Origin: Saccharospirillum sp043196875 | Lineage (GTDB): Bacteria; Pseudomonadota; Gammaproteobacteria; Pseudomonadales; Natronospirillaceae | DNA: 64,000 bases | NCBI RefSeq assembly: GCF_043196875.1 | Contig: NZ_JBEBMX010000008.1 | Span: forward strand, 1 to 64,000 | Direction of reading: 5' to 3' | In this document: positions 26,101 to 33,798 of the stretch, piece after piece | Layout of the letters: each line of letters begins with the position of its first letter | How positions within the stretch are numbered: position 1 is the stretch's first letter | Notes under the pieces: model-generated | What the model was told of the DNA's origin: nothing | What the model saw: only the letters and a program-made list of their open reading frames with translations | Databases searched by the model: none | Translations under genes and position numbers: made by a program

Positions 26101-26841
26101 AAAAACCCCATCCCCAGCGACCCAGAGTCAGTTGATCTGCGTTATTTCCTTGTCAGTGCAGATTCTATGTCTGATGTTAACTATAAAGATTATGTGAATG
26201 CTTTACCTAAATTTTTCAAGAAATTTCCCGCAGAACTCAATGCAACTAAACGAAAAATTTTAATTGAGGAGAAGAAAATTGAATTTAACAAAGAAAATAT
26301 AGAAGCAGTATCAGAAGATAGGGAGTTGCAAGTATTTTTTGTTACCACCAATATCAATAAATATCTAAGCCACCCTGAAAATTTTGAATTAAACGACGAT
26401 TTTCTGGAGGATATTCTTCAATCTATAATTGATAATTCTGTGAAGCTAGAAGTGATAAAAATCATGGATCTAAATGCGCTCACCAATCGCCCTGAACGTG
26501 CAGCACTCATTGGGTCTATTCTTGCTGATAATACTAAAATATCCTTACCCGGAGCTAATGTTGTGCAGTCTATGATTGAAGCATCGAAGCAGCTTACCGT
26601 AAAAATAACACTCTTCAATAAATATCAAGAAATACTTTCAAACAGTGAAGTTCGAAGAATCCTAAGCATATTACCTGATCCTTTTTGCAAAATAACAATC
26701 GGACATCATAAACCAAAATTAAAAAATACCGCTGAAAATAGAGATCTAGTTAAGTGGCTTTGTGACAGAAAAATCATTTCATCATATAAAAATGGATTAT
26801 TTTCAGGTGATGACATAAAAGTTAATCTCTATAGAAATTAA
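23197..26841 (+). CDS. YobI/KAP-like membrane-anchored P-loop NTPase, candidate defence protein
   Basis: A very large protein (1214 residues from ATG 23197; a TTG at 23182 would add five). Numbering from the TTG: Walker A GPYGSGKSS at 76-84, two hydrophobic segments at about 167-184 and 206-225 inserted before Walker B, Walker B with YDLVIIEDLDRF at 269-280, then a sensor-like IRFLYALRDDIF at 307-318. This split of the ATPase core by two membrane helices is the KAP/YobI pattern. The remaining ~870 residues are mostly helical with a coiled-coil stretch around 445-470 and another near 545-590, and no recognised domain. Related NTPases are predicted in prokaryotic conflict systems; an anti-phage role here is inference. 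The AT-rich codon use is unlike its neighbours, indicating transfer. No clear Shine-Dalgarno is visible. Confidence 0.85.
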   Translation: MKKAITALTRRLINKLNKFVYWLEEQNIAADVKSNFVDLAPTDEADKSGVYSEALMFATNNEKVTNIALTGPYGSGKSSIILSFLKRYRRPALRISLAAFVPEASYGEDKKNKQSDSNIKGNVSRQEIERSILQQLLYGADSNRLPLSRFKRIQTPGIWSIPKSIFITLGVLSVWHIFFHHEDISSGAFFEPIELSNWLNLTSFFIAIIFFFGAVHKFYVASFGLSLKSVSLRDIEIKPAFDDQASILNRHLDEIIYFFQSTKYDLVIIEDLDRFKDSEIFVTLREINNLVNENSGVKRTIRFLYALRDDIFINTDRTKFFEFIVPVIPIINTSNSIDMVLAQGSRIELDEGLNKQFLREVSRYLNDLRLIQNIFNEYVIYSAKIDADKEKYLDPNKLLAILIYKNVYPRDFEQLHRGSGNLTTILNLKEFFIAGGESRYRAEIETLEKELEVAERQTPLDLNELRKIYAMALIEKLPSATRSVSIDHQGWIAFPKLVDQDNFEELITCKNLYYIDINGHINQITNLNLEKEIDPQKSYQKRKSEIEKKDTENRNIILHKINDLRSKISQLRTIKLNELLRLNANSVKEYFKDFGENSELARFLILEGYLDDTYYQYTSLFHSGRLSPNDNKFLIQIRAFVTPEPDFQIDNPKEVIAAMRDEDFRQSYVLNVMIVDCMLNDSISYHDQIKKMFEHISIKFSDSEKFFDTFYNNGSNISRLLSGLINTWEDFIPEAITSPKNILHITQIILNTPKNKLEELAKKFRGFPEFVSENLPDILINSPELEPECLVCLNFEVKDLASVKDHPEIVRTMFERGLFELTMENIEYIYQAILGENNLRPLYEKNYTAIRSTDNKILIDRVEREFDHYLHDILLSLPENSKEDVPSILAVINREDINLDSIEKFLDQQTTLLPILEDLPYSLYPVLFRLGKIEPTWVNCNNYMKSEVFDEGSLIDYLDREYIREAILKNPIPSDPESVDLRYFLVSADSMSDVNYKDYVNALPKFFKKFPAELNATKRKILIEEKKIEFNKENIEAVSEDRELQVFFVTTNINKYLSHPENFELNDDFLEDILQSIIDNSVKLEVIKIMDLNALTNRPERAALIGSILADNTKISLPGANVVQSMIEASKQLTVKITLFNKYQEILSNSEVRRILSILPDPFCKITIGHHKPKLKNTAENRDLVKWLCDRKIISSYKNGLFSGDDIKVNLYRN

Positions 26842-27025
26842 CCGGAGTATTCAGATACTTCGCCTGCGCACGATAGAAAGTGATATTGAAGGTAAGCTTG
26901 CCAGGTTCGTTGCGCAATCAAGTAGAGCAACCAGCGCTGAGAATATTTCTGTTCCCGATTGATCCTGATTATCGAATGGTTAGGTAGGCGTCTTATTAAG
27001 CGGTTTTACCGCACACCGCCCTTAA
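26842..27025. other. Right junction of the AT-rich island
   Basis: A 184-bp non-coding stretch between the NTPase stop and the first codons of the truncated FG-GAP gene. It contains a small hairpin GCGGT-TTT-ACCGC. No direct repeat shared with the left edge was found by eye, and there is no integrase or transposase. Confidence 0.4.
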
Positions 27026-27410
27026 TCCGCAGTTGTCTACCCACCTCCAGACAGACACTTCGCCAACGCCATCAGCCTGAGTAACGACGGCCATCGATTA
27101 ATGGTTGGCGCAAAGTTCCAAGGTGGCGATAGTAGCGGTATCAATGGTACTGATAGTGGCAATGGGAAAAGCAGTTCCGGAGCCGTTTACAGCTATCGGT
27201 TTATCGACGGATAACTGGACGGATGAGTCCTATATCAAAGCCAGCAATACTGATGCATCTGACTTTTTTGGTACTTCACTCTCCCTCAGCGGCGATGGCA
27301 ATACACTGGCCGTTGGAGCGCCAGGAGAAGACAGTTCAGCAACAGGCATCAATGGTGATCAAGCACCGGAGAAGAAAGCTTCCGCCTCCGGCGCCGTCTA
27401 CCTCTACTGA
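27026..27410 (+). pseudogene. FG-GAP (integrin-alpha-like) repeat protein, 3' remnant with a frameshift
   Basis: Two adjacent frames encode consecutive beta-propeller repeats. The first (27026-27211) gives HFANAISLSNDGHRLMVGAK and GAVYSYRFIDG before a stop. The second, from about 27213, gives NWTDESYIKASNTDASDFFG, TSLSLSGDGNTLAVGAPGED and ends GAVYLY-stop. Removing the T at 27212 joins them as FIDGNWTDES, so a single-base insertion explains the break. FG-GAP proteins are usually large secreted or surface proteins; only the last two repeats survive and the 5' part is replaced by the island. It is not expected to make a functional product. Confidence 0.8.
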
Positions 27411-27425
27411 TTAACCCACCCCAAC

Positions 27426-27459
27426 AAAAAAACCGGTGCCTGATCGCACCGGTTTTTTT
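27426..27459. terminator. Bidirectional intrinsic terminator
   Basis: AAAAAAACCGGTGC / GCACCGGTTTTTTT, a 14-bp perfect stem with loop CTGATC. It served the FG-GAP gene on the plus strand and can stop the oxidoreductase transcript arriving on the minus strand. Confidence 0.93.
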
Positions 27460-27516
27460 ATGCCTCAACCTTACCCCAGACGCTTGGGTTCAGTTATCGT
27501 TTAACAGAACCCCCAC

Positions 27517-28803
27517 TTAAATCCCTAACTTATCCCGCAAGCCATAATAGATCGCGCCTGCTGCTGTGTAGGGCGCACGCAGCAAGCGGCCACCGGGGAA
27601 GGGGAAGTGCTTCAGCGCGGCAAAAGCATCAAAGCGTTCAGCCTGACCGCGCAGTGCTTCGGCAATTAATTTGCCCGCCAGATGTGTTGTCGTCACACCG
27701 TGGCCGCTGTAACCCTGGGCGTAATAAATGTTGTCGCCGATGCGGCCAAACTGCGGCAGGCGGCTCATGGTGAGCAGGAAATCGCCGCCCCAGGCGTAGT
27801 CGAATTTCACACCTTTGAGTTGCGGGAAAGTGCTTTCCAGATGCGGCCGTAAGAAGTTCTCGATGGAGCGCGGGTCGCCACCACCGTAGGTGACACCTCC
27901 GCCGTAGAGCAATCGAAAATCGCCGGTGATGCGGTAGTAATCGAGCTTGTAATTGCAGTCTTCGACGCACTGCAATTGCGGAATCAGTTCGCGGGCTTTT
28001 TCCTCACCCAGCACTTCGGTGGTGACGATCTGAGTACCACAGGGCATCGATTTCGCGGCCAGTTCCGGCACCAGATTACCCAGGTAAGCATTGCCGGCGA
28101 CCATCAGATACTTGGCCGTTACCTGGCCCTGATCGGTGTGCACGACCGGCTTCTCGCCGCGCTCAATACGCAGCACTTTGGAGTCTTCAAAAATCTGCCC
28201 GCCATGACTTTCAATGGCGGCGGCTTCACCGAGCGCCAGATTCAGCGGATGAATATGACCGCCGCGCTGGTCGAGCAAGCCGCCGAGATAACGATCGGAC
28301 TTCAGGTAGTCGCCCAGCGCATTGCGATCAAGCAATTTCATTTCATCGTTGCCGTAGCGTGCCCAGAGCGCTTGCTGCTCGGCCAGCTCATGCATTTGAC
28401 GTTTGTTGAAGGCGACGAACAAACCACCGGGCTTGTAATCACAATCGATCTGATACTGAGCGATGCGCTGACGAATAATGTCAGCGCCTTCGAACGCCAT
28501 AGAGCCAAGCATCTTCGCCATGTCATGGCCGTAGTTACGCTCGATCACATCCAGATCGCGGCTGTAGCTGTTCACCAGCTGCCCACCGTTACGGCCGCTG
28601 GCACCAAAGCCAATGCGCGCCGCTTCCAGGACCACTACCTTGAAACCGGCTTCGGCTAAATGCAGCGCCGTTGATAAACCGGTAAAGCCCGCGCCGATCA
28701 CACAGACATCGGCTTCAACTGCTTCCGTCAGCGGCGGTCGTTGCGGCGCTGCATTGGCCGTGGCGGCGTAATAGGAACCGGTGTGTTCGGTGCGTTCAGC
28801 CAT
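27517..28803 (-). CDS. puuB: FAD-dependent gamma-glutamylpolyamine oxidase-like oxidoreductase (PuuB family)
   Basis: A 428-residue DAO-family flavoenzyme. The FAD-binding Rossmann motif CVIGAGFTGLSTALHLAEAG begins near residue 33, followed by RIGFGASGRNGGQLVNSY, the hallmark of the PuuB/OrdL group. The C-terminal region has the FAD-contact segment YYAQGYSGHGVTTTHLAGKL. It is expected to oxidise gamma-glutamylputrescine to the gamma-glutamyl aminoaldehyde with H2O2 release. AGGAGAG lies upstream of ATG 28803. A second PuuB-like gene is at 34259-35554, so substrate may differ (putrescine, spermidine or cadaverine derivatives). Confidence 0.85.
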   Translation of the reverse strand: MAERTEHTGSYYAATANAAPQRPPLTEAVEADVCVIGAGFTGLSTALHLAEAGFKVVVLEAARIGFGASGRNGGQLVNSYSRDLDVIERNYGHDMAKMLGSMAFEGADIIRQRIAQYQIDCDYKPGGLFVAFNKRQMHELAEQQALWARYGNDEMKLLDRNALGDYLKSDRYLGGLLDQRGGHIHPLNLALGEAAAIESHGGQIFEDSKVLRIERGEKPVVHTDQGQVTAKYLMVAGNAYLGNLVPELAAKSMPCGTQIVTTEVLGEEKARELIPQLQCVEDCNYKLDYYRITGDFRLLYGGGVTYGGGDPRSIENFLRPHLESTFPQLKGVKFDYAWGGDFLLTMSRLPQFGRIGDNIYYAQGYSGHGVTTTHLAGKLIAEALRGQAERFDAFAALKHFPFPGGRLLRAPYTAAGAIYYGLRDKLGI

Positions 28804-28889
28804 GTTTAAAACTCTCCTACAAGAGCACGTTTGCGTTGTGAATTGCGCTGCCTCTATGCTTGCCAGCCTTAACTGCGACGGAGGCAACG

Positions 28890-29165
28890 ATGACCGACAC
28901 CAACCTGGACAATCCGCTCACCCTGAAACTGGGTCATGAAGAACTGATCATCCGGCGACGTTACGAAGTGCTGAGCATCATCAATGACTTCTTTATCGCC
29001 ATCTGGTTTTTTGTCGGCAGTATTTTGTTTCTGTTTCCCAGCCAGGAAACACTGGCGGTGTGGTTTTTTATCATCGGCAGTTTTCAGTTTTTAATCCGGC
29101 CAACCTTACGGCTGGCCAGCCACTTTCATCTGCAACGCATTCCACCCAGCCAGTGGAATAACTGA
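28890..29165 (+). CDS. YrhK-like small membrane protein
   Basis: A 91-residue protein with two hydrophobic helices (about 34-53 and 58-77) separated by a short turn FPSQETLA. A polar N-terminus contains LTLKLGHEELIIRRRYEVLS and the tail is ASHFHLQRIPPSQW. The pattern fits the YrhK domain (about 60 residues, two helices), for which no function is known. GGAGG precedes the ATG. Its stop is 7 bp from the convergent mmsA stop. Confidence 0.7.
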   Translation: MTDTNLDNPLTLKLGHEELIIRRRYEVLSIINDFFIAIWFFVGSILFLFPSQETLAVWFFIIGSFQFLIRPTLRLASHFHLQRIPPSQWNN

Positions 29166-29172
29166 CCCTGGA

Positions 29173-30660
29173 TCAATCCAGCGTCGGCATGACAAATTCC
29201 GCACCCAGATCGCCTTCCGGCCAGCGTGCGGTAACGGCTTTGCGTTTGGTGTAGAAGCGCACGCCTTCCATGCCGTGAACGTGGTTGCTGCCAAACAGCG
29301 AACGCTTCCAGCCACCGAACGCATGGAAGGCCATCGGTACCGGAATCGGCACATTGACACCAACCATGCCGACCTGAATGTCGCGCACAAACTGACGCGC
29401 CACACCGCCGCTGCGAGTATAGATGGAGGTGCCATTCCCGAACTCGTGAGCGTTAATCAGTTTTACTGCGCTGACGTAATCGGGCACGCGCACCACGCAC
29501 AATACCGGACCAAAAATTTCTTCACGGTAGATGGTCATGTCCGCCGTTACCTGATCGAACAGACAGCCACCAATAAAGTAGCCATTCTCGCAGCCGGCGA
29601 CGTTTAAACCACGGCCATCGACGATCAACTGAGCACCTTCGGCCACGCCGGTATCGACATAGCCAGTCACTTTCTGCAGATGCGCCGCGCTCACCAGCGG
29701 CCCCATATCGAGGCCTTTTTCAGCGCCGTTGCCGATTTTTAATTCACGCGTTTTGGCGGCCAGTTTTTCCACCAGTTCGTCGGCAATATCACCCACGGCC
29801 ACGGCCACCGAAATCGCCATACAACGTTCACCGGCCGAACCATAAGCCGCACCCATCAGCGCATTCACCGCGCCATCAAGATCGGCATCAGGCATGACTA
29901 CCAAATGGTTTTTGGCGCCGCCCAGAGCTTGCACGCGTTTGCCGTGTTCGCTGGCGGTGCGGTAGATGTATTCGGCAATGGGCGTGGAACCGACAAAGCT
30001 CACCGCCTGGACATGCGGGTTAATCAACAGCTCATCGACGGCTTCTTTATCGCCATTGACGACATTAAAAACGCCATCGGGAAGCCCGGCTTCTTTTAAC
30101 CAGTCGGCAACCAACAAGGCCGCGCTCGGATCTTTCTCCGAGGGTTTCATGACGAAGGTATTGCCGCAGGCGATGGCCACCGGCCACATCCACATCGGCA
30201 CCATGGCCGGAAAGTTAAAAGGCGAAATACCGGCGACCACACCGAGCGGTTGGCTGACCGACCAGGCATCGACACCGCGCCCCACCTGTTCGGTGATTTC
30301 GCCTTTCAACAGATGCGGAATACCACAGGCAAACTCGACCACTTCCATGCCGCGAATCACTTCACCGCGGGCGTCTTCAAATACCTTGCCGTGCTCGGCG
30401 CTGATGACCCGCGCCAGGTCATCGAGGCGTTCATCGAGCAGCATTTTGAAGCGGAATAAAATGCGCGCCCGGTTCAGCGGCGTGGTTTCCATCCAGTCCG
30501 GCAAGGCCTGGCGGGCGGCTTCTACGGCTTGCTGAACTTCGGCTTTGGACGCCAGCGAAACCTGAGCCGTCTGCTCACCCAAGGCCGGATTAAAAACCGG
30601 ACCCTGACGTTCGGAAGCTGCAGTACGCTGGCCGCCGATAAAATGGTTGATCTGCTGCAT
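29173..30660 (-). CDS. mmsA: CoA-acylating methylmalonate/malonate-semialdehyde dehydrogenase
   Basis: A 495-residue aldehyde dehydrogenase of the CoA-acylating branch. Catalytic Cys280 is in GERCMAIS, and the usual general-base glutamate position reads ALGGAKNH (245-252), typical of MmsA/IolA enzymes. Other motifs are SPFNFPAMVPMWM and FVGSTPIAEYIY. It converts malonate semialdehyde (from beta-alanine) to acetyl-CoA, or methylmalonate semialdehyde to propionyl-CoA. It lies 21 bp downstream of the BauA-like aminotransferase on the same strand, matching the bauA-bauC pair of Pseudomonas, so the beta-alanine route is most likely. Confidence 0.92.
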   Translation of the reverse strand: MQQINHFIGGQRTAASERQGPVFNPALGEQTAQVSLASKAEVQQAVEAARQALPDWMETTPLNRARILFRFKMLLDERLDDLARVISAEHGKVFEDARGEVIRGMEVVEFACGIPHLLKGEITEQVGRGVDAWSVSQPLGVVAGISPFNFPAMVPMWMWPVAIACGNTFVMKPSEKDPSAALLVADWLKEAGLPDGVFNVVNGDKEAVDELLINPHVQAVSFVGSTPIAEYIYRTASEHGKRVQALGGAKNHLVVMPDADLDGAVNALMGAAYGSAGERCMAISVAVAVGDIADELVEKLAAKTRELKIGNGAEKGLDMGPLVSAAHLQKVTGYVDTGVAEGAQLIVDGRGLNVAGCENGYFIGGCLFDQVTADMTIYREEIFGPVLCVVRVPDYVSAVKLINAHEFGNGTSIYTRSGGVARQFVRDIQVGMVGVNVPIPVPMAFHAFGGWKRSLFGSNHVHGMEGVRFYTKRKAVTARWPEGDLGAEFVMPTLD

Positions 30661-30681
30661 AAATAACTCCTGGATTCGGTC

Positions 30682-31989
30682 TCAGCCAACACTCTGGATG
30701 GCGCTGCGAATGGCACTGATGATTTGATCGATCTGGTCTTCGCTGATGATCAGCGGCGGCGATAGCGCCAGCGTATCGGCGGTGCAGCGAGTCAGCACAT
30801 TGCCTTGCCAGTAACAGTGATGGAACACATCGTAGCCGCGTGCACCCACAGCGCCATCGCGCGGATGCAATTCGATGCCACCGACCAGACCGATATTGCG
30901 AATGTCTTTGACCACATCCAGATCATTCAGGCTGTGCAGCGCATCCTGGAAACGCACTTCCAGTTCCAGCGCGCGCTGGAACAAACCTTCGGCTTCATAG
31001 ATGTCGAGCGTCGCCAGACCAGCGGCGGCGGCCACCGGATGACCGGAATAGGTGTAGCCGTGGAACAGCTCGATGGTTGCATCCGGGCCGTTCATAAAAG
31101 CATCGTGAATAAAGTCGGCGGCGAACACCGCGCCCATCGGCACCGAGCCGTTGGTCAGGCCTTTGGCGGTGGTCATTAAATCCGGAGTGACGCCAAAACG
31201 CGTCGCCGCAAAGGCCTCGCCAACCCGACCAAAACCGGTGATGACTTCATCGAAAATCAGCAGAATGCCGTGCTGTTTCGTCAGCTCGCGCAGGCGTTTT
31301 AAATAACCGACCGGCGGCAACACCACACCGGCCGAACCGGCGACCGGTTCGACGATCACGGCTGCTATGGTATCGGCGCCGTAGAGGTCGATCATACGTT
31401 GCAGGTCTTCGGCTAGGTCGGCACCGGCTTCGGGCAAACCACGGCTGAACGCATTTTCCGGTAACAGGGTATGACGCAGATGCGCCACATTGGGCAGACC
31501 CGGACCAAAGGCACGCTTGTTATTGACCAGACCACCGACCGAAATGCCACCAAAGCCCACGCCGTGATAACCCTTTTCGCGGCCAATCAAACGCGTGCGC
31601 TGACCATCGCCTTTGGCGCGGTGATAAGCCAGCGCAATCTTCAGGGCGGTATCGACCGACTCGGAACCGGAGTTGGTGAAGAACACCTTATTCAGACCTT
31701 CGGGCGTGTACTGCACCAGACGTTCGGCCAGCTCGAACGGCGCCGGATGACCCATCTGAAAGGTCGGGCCATAGTCGAGCGTGCTGATCTGTTTGTGCAC
31801 TGCCTTGGAGATAGCGTCGCGTCCGTGACCGGCGTTCACGCACCACAAACCGGCGGTGCCATCGAGCAGGGTACGGCCATCTTCGGTGGTGTAATGCATG
31901 CCTTCGGCCGCCACCAGCATGCGCGGTTCGGCCTTGTATTGGCGGTTGGCGGTGAAGGGCATCCAGAAGGCATCGGTTTTAACAGACAT
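30682..31989 (-). CDS. bauA: Beta-alanine (omega-amino acid)-pyruvate aminotransferase
   Basis: A 435-residue class III PLP aminotransferase. It starts SVKTDAFWMPFTANRQYKAE, characteristic of omega-amino-acid:pyruvate transaminases. FTNSGSESVD lies at 104-113, DEVITGFGR at 247-255 and the Schiff-base lysine is K276 in TTAKGLTNGSVPMGA. It converts beta-alanine and pyruvate to malonate semialdehyde and alanine; MmsA, encoded next, completes the path to acetyl-CoA. This handles the 3-carbon part of spermidine. ATG at 31989 with GAGG upstream is preferred over a longer N-terminus. Confidence 0.9.
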   Translation of the reverse strand: MSVKTDAFWMPFTANRQYKAEPRMLVAAEGMHYTTEDGRTLLDGTAGLWCVNAGHGRDAISKAVHKQISTLDYGPTFQMGHPAPFELAERLVQYTPEGLNKVFFTNSGSESVDTALKIALAYHRAKGDGQRTRLIGREKGYHGVGFGGISVGGLVNNKRAFGPGLPNVAHLRHTLLPENAFSRGLPEAGADLAEDLQRMIDLYGADTIAAVIVEPVAGSAGVVLPPVGYLKRLRELTKQHGILLIFDEVITGFGRVGEAFAATRFGVTPDLMTTAKGLTNGSVPMGAVFAADFIHDAFMNGPDATIELFHGYTYSGHPVAAAAGLATLDIYEAEGLFQRALELEVRFQDALHSLNDLDVVKDIRNIGLVGGIELHPRDGAVGARGYDVFHHCYWQGNVLTRCTADTLALSPPLIISEDQIDQIISAIRSAIQSVG

Positions 31990-32175
31990 GGCGGCCTCGC
32001 TATGGCAATGGGTAGCAACATCGCCCTTGCTCGAAATCGGCATCGCGACGTTTGTTATTTTGAACATGCAGCGCCAGTGTATGTCAAAGATTCACGGTCG
32101 CCAACCACCGCCAACCTCCGCGATAGTTGCATTCTGTCTACCCCGAACCGCCACAAAAGCGGGTTTCAACAAGCG

Positions 32176-32189
32176 TTCAATATATTGAA
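32176..32189. promoter_or_regulatory. Perfect palindrome in the bauA-puuC divergent promoter region, candidate PuuR-type operator
   Basis: TTCAATATATTGAA, a 14-bp perfect palindrome, centred about 64 bp before puuC. On the reverse strand its flank reads AATATATTGAACG, close to the AATATAATGAACA core reported for E. coli PuuR binding (recalled from the literature, not checked). A PuuR-like gene lies 3.5 kb away. Confidence 0.5.
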
Positions 32190-32246
32190 TGTTCACCGCC
32201 CACTGGAGTAAGGTGGCAGCATTAAAATTTCCCGCTCGAGGCCGCC

Positions 32247-33740
32247 ATGACCACCCAAACTCTTGACTACTGGACCCAACAGGCCGCTGCCCTGAAAGCC
32301 GAAGGCCGCGCCTATATCGATGGCGAATACAGCGATGCGCTCTCGGGTGAAACCTTCGAATCGCGCAGCCCGATCGATAATCGCCTGCTCGCCAATGTGG
32401 CTGCCTGTAGCTCTGCCGATGCTGACCGCGCGGTCGCCGCTGCCCGCCGCGCTTTCGATGCTGGTGAGTGGTCACAACTGCCGCCGGCCAAGCGTAAGTC
32501 GGTGCTGCTGCGCTTTGCCGCCCTGATCAAAGAACACGGCGACGAACTGGCGCTGCTCGATACGCTCGATATGGGCAAACCGATTGGCGATTCCACCGGC
32601 GTCGATATTCCAGCCACGGTGCGCTCTATTCAATGGTCGGCCGAAGCCATCGACAAACTGTACGACGAAATTGCACCCACGGCGCACGATGAACTCGGTC
32701 TGGTCACGCGCGAGCCGGTTGGCGTGGTCGCTGCCATCGTGCCGTGGAATTTCCCGATGATTATGGCCAGCTGGAAGATCGGCCCGGCACTGGCGATGGG
32801 TAATTCGGTGATTCTTAAACCGTCGGAAAAATCGCCATTGAGCGCCATCCGACTGGCCGCGCTTGCCACCGAAGCCGGCATTCCCAAAGGCGTCTTTAAT
32901 GTGCTGCCCGGTTTTGGCCACACCGTCGGCAAGGCGCTGGCGTTGCATATGGACGTCGATACGTTGGTGTTTACCGGCTCCACCGGCGTCGCCAAACAGC
33001 TGATGATTTATTCCGGTGAATCCAACTTAAAACGCATCTGGAGTGAAGCCGGCGGCAAATCACCGAACGTCGTCTTTGCCGATGCACCCGATCTGGACGC
33101 CGCCGCTGCGGCCGCCGCCGAAGGCATCTGCTTTAACCAGGGCGAAGTCTGCACCGCCGGTTCACGCTTGCTGGTCGAAGCCAGCATCGCCGACGACTTT
33201 ATGGAAAAGGTGCGCGCCGCCATTGCCACCTGGAAACCCGGCAACCCGCTCGACCCGGCCACCAAGGTCGGTGCCATTGTCGATGAAGCTCAACTGCAAC
33301 GCGTACAAAGCTATATCGCCGCCGGCCACGAAGGCGGTGCCCGTCTGACTGCCGGTGGCGAACGCCTTAATGCCGTCGATGGTGGCTTCTTTGTTGAACC
33401 AACGGTGTTTGAAGACGTTACCGCCCAGATGCGCATTGCCCAGGAAGAAATCTTCGGGCCGGTATTATCGGTGATTCGCTTTGAAGACGAAGCCGAAGCG
33501 CTGCGCATTGCCAACGACAGCGTCTATGGTCTGGCCGCCGCCCTCTGGACCGCCAACCTCAGCCGCGCCCATCGCTTTGCCAAAGGCCTGCGCGCCGGTT
33601 CGATCTGGGTCAACCAGTGGGACGCCGGCGACATGACAGCGCCCTTTGGCGGTTATAAACAGTCGGGTAACGGCCGCGATAAATCGCTGCATGCGTTCGA
33701 TAAGTATTCTGAGATTAAGGCGACCTGGATTAAGTTGTAA
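32247..33740 (+). CDS. puuC: Gamma-glutamyl-gamma-aminobutyraldehyde dehydrogenase
   Basis: A 497-residue aldehyde dehydrogenase of the PuuC/KauB type. It has VPWNFPMIMASWKIGPALA (165-183), FTGSTGVAKQ (242-251), general-base Glu267 in SEAGGKSP and nucleophile Cys302 in GEVCTAGSR. It oxidises the aldehyde made by the PuuB-like oxidases, or 4-aminobutanal from SpuC, to the corresponding acid. It is divergent from bauA-mmsA across 257 bp that hold the palindrome. A broad aminoaldehyde specificity is typical of the family. Confidence 0.9.
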   Translation: MTTQTLDYWTQQAAALKAEGRAYIDGEYSDALSGETFESRSPIDNRLLANVAACSSADADRAVAAARRAFDAGEWSQLPPAKRKSVLLRFAALIKEHGDELALLDTLDMGKPIGDSTGVDIPATVRSIQWSAEAIDKLYDEIAPTAHDELGLVTREPVGVVAAIVPWNFPMIMASWKIGPALAMGNSVILKPSEKSPLSAIRLAALATEAGIPKGVFNVLPGFGHTVGKALALHMDVDTLVFTGSTGVAKQLMIYSGESNLKRIWSEAGGKSPNVVFADAPDLDAAAAAAAEGICFNQGEVCTAGSRLLVEASIADDFMEKVRAAIATWKPGNPLDPATKVGAIVDEAQLQRVQSYIAAGHEGGARLTAGGERLNAVDGGFFVEPTVFEDVTAQMRIAQEEIFGPVLSVIRFEDEAEALRIANDSVYGLAAALWTANLSRAHRFAKGLRAGSIWVNQWDAGDMTAPFGGYKQSGNGRDKSLHAFDKYSEIKATWIKL

Positions 33741-33757
33741 ATCCTGCCTGCCTTGCA

Positions 33758-33783
33758 CAAAAAAGGAGCCCTTCGGGGCTCCT
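33758..33783 (-). terminator. Intrinsic terminator of the SRPBCC gene
   Basis: Stem AGGAGCCC / GGGCTCCT with a TTCG tetraloop (33764-33783). Read on the minus strand it is followed by a T-run (33758-33763). It stops the SRPBCC transcript and may also slow read-through from puuC on the plus strand. Confidence 0.85.
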
Positions 33784-33798
33784 GCGTTGCATCACACC

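Noticed and set aside
27105..27410. A complete 101-residue gene at the island's right edge
   Set aside because: The first ~35 residues are out of frame with the FG-GAP repeats, so the ATG arises from the frameshifted remnant.
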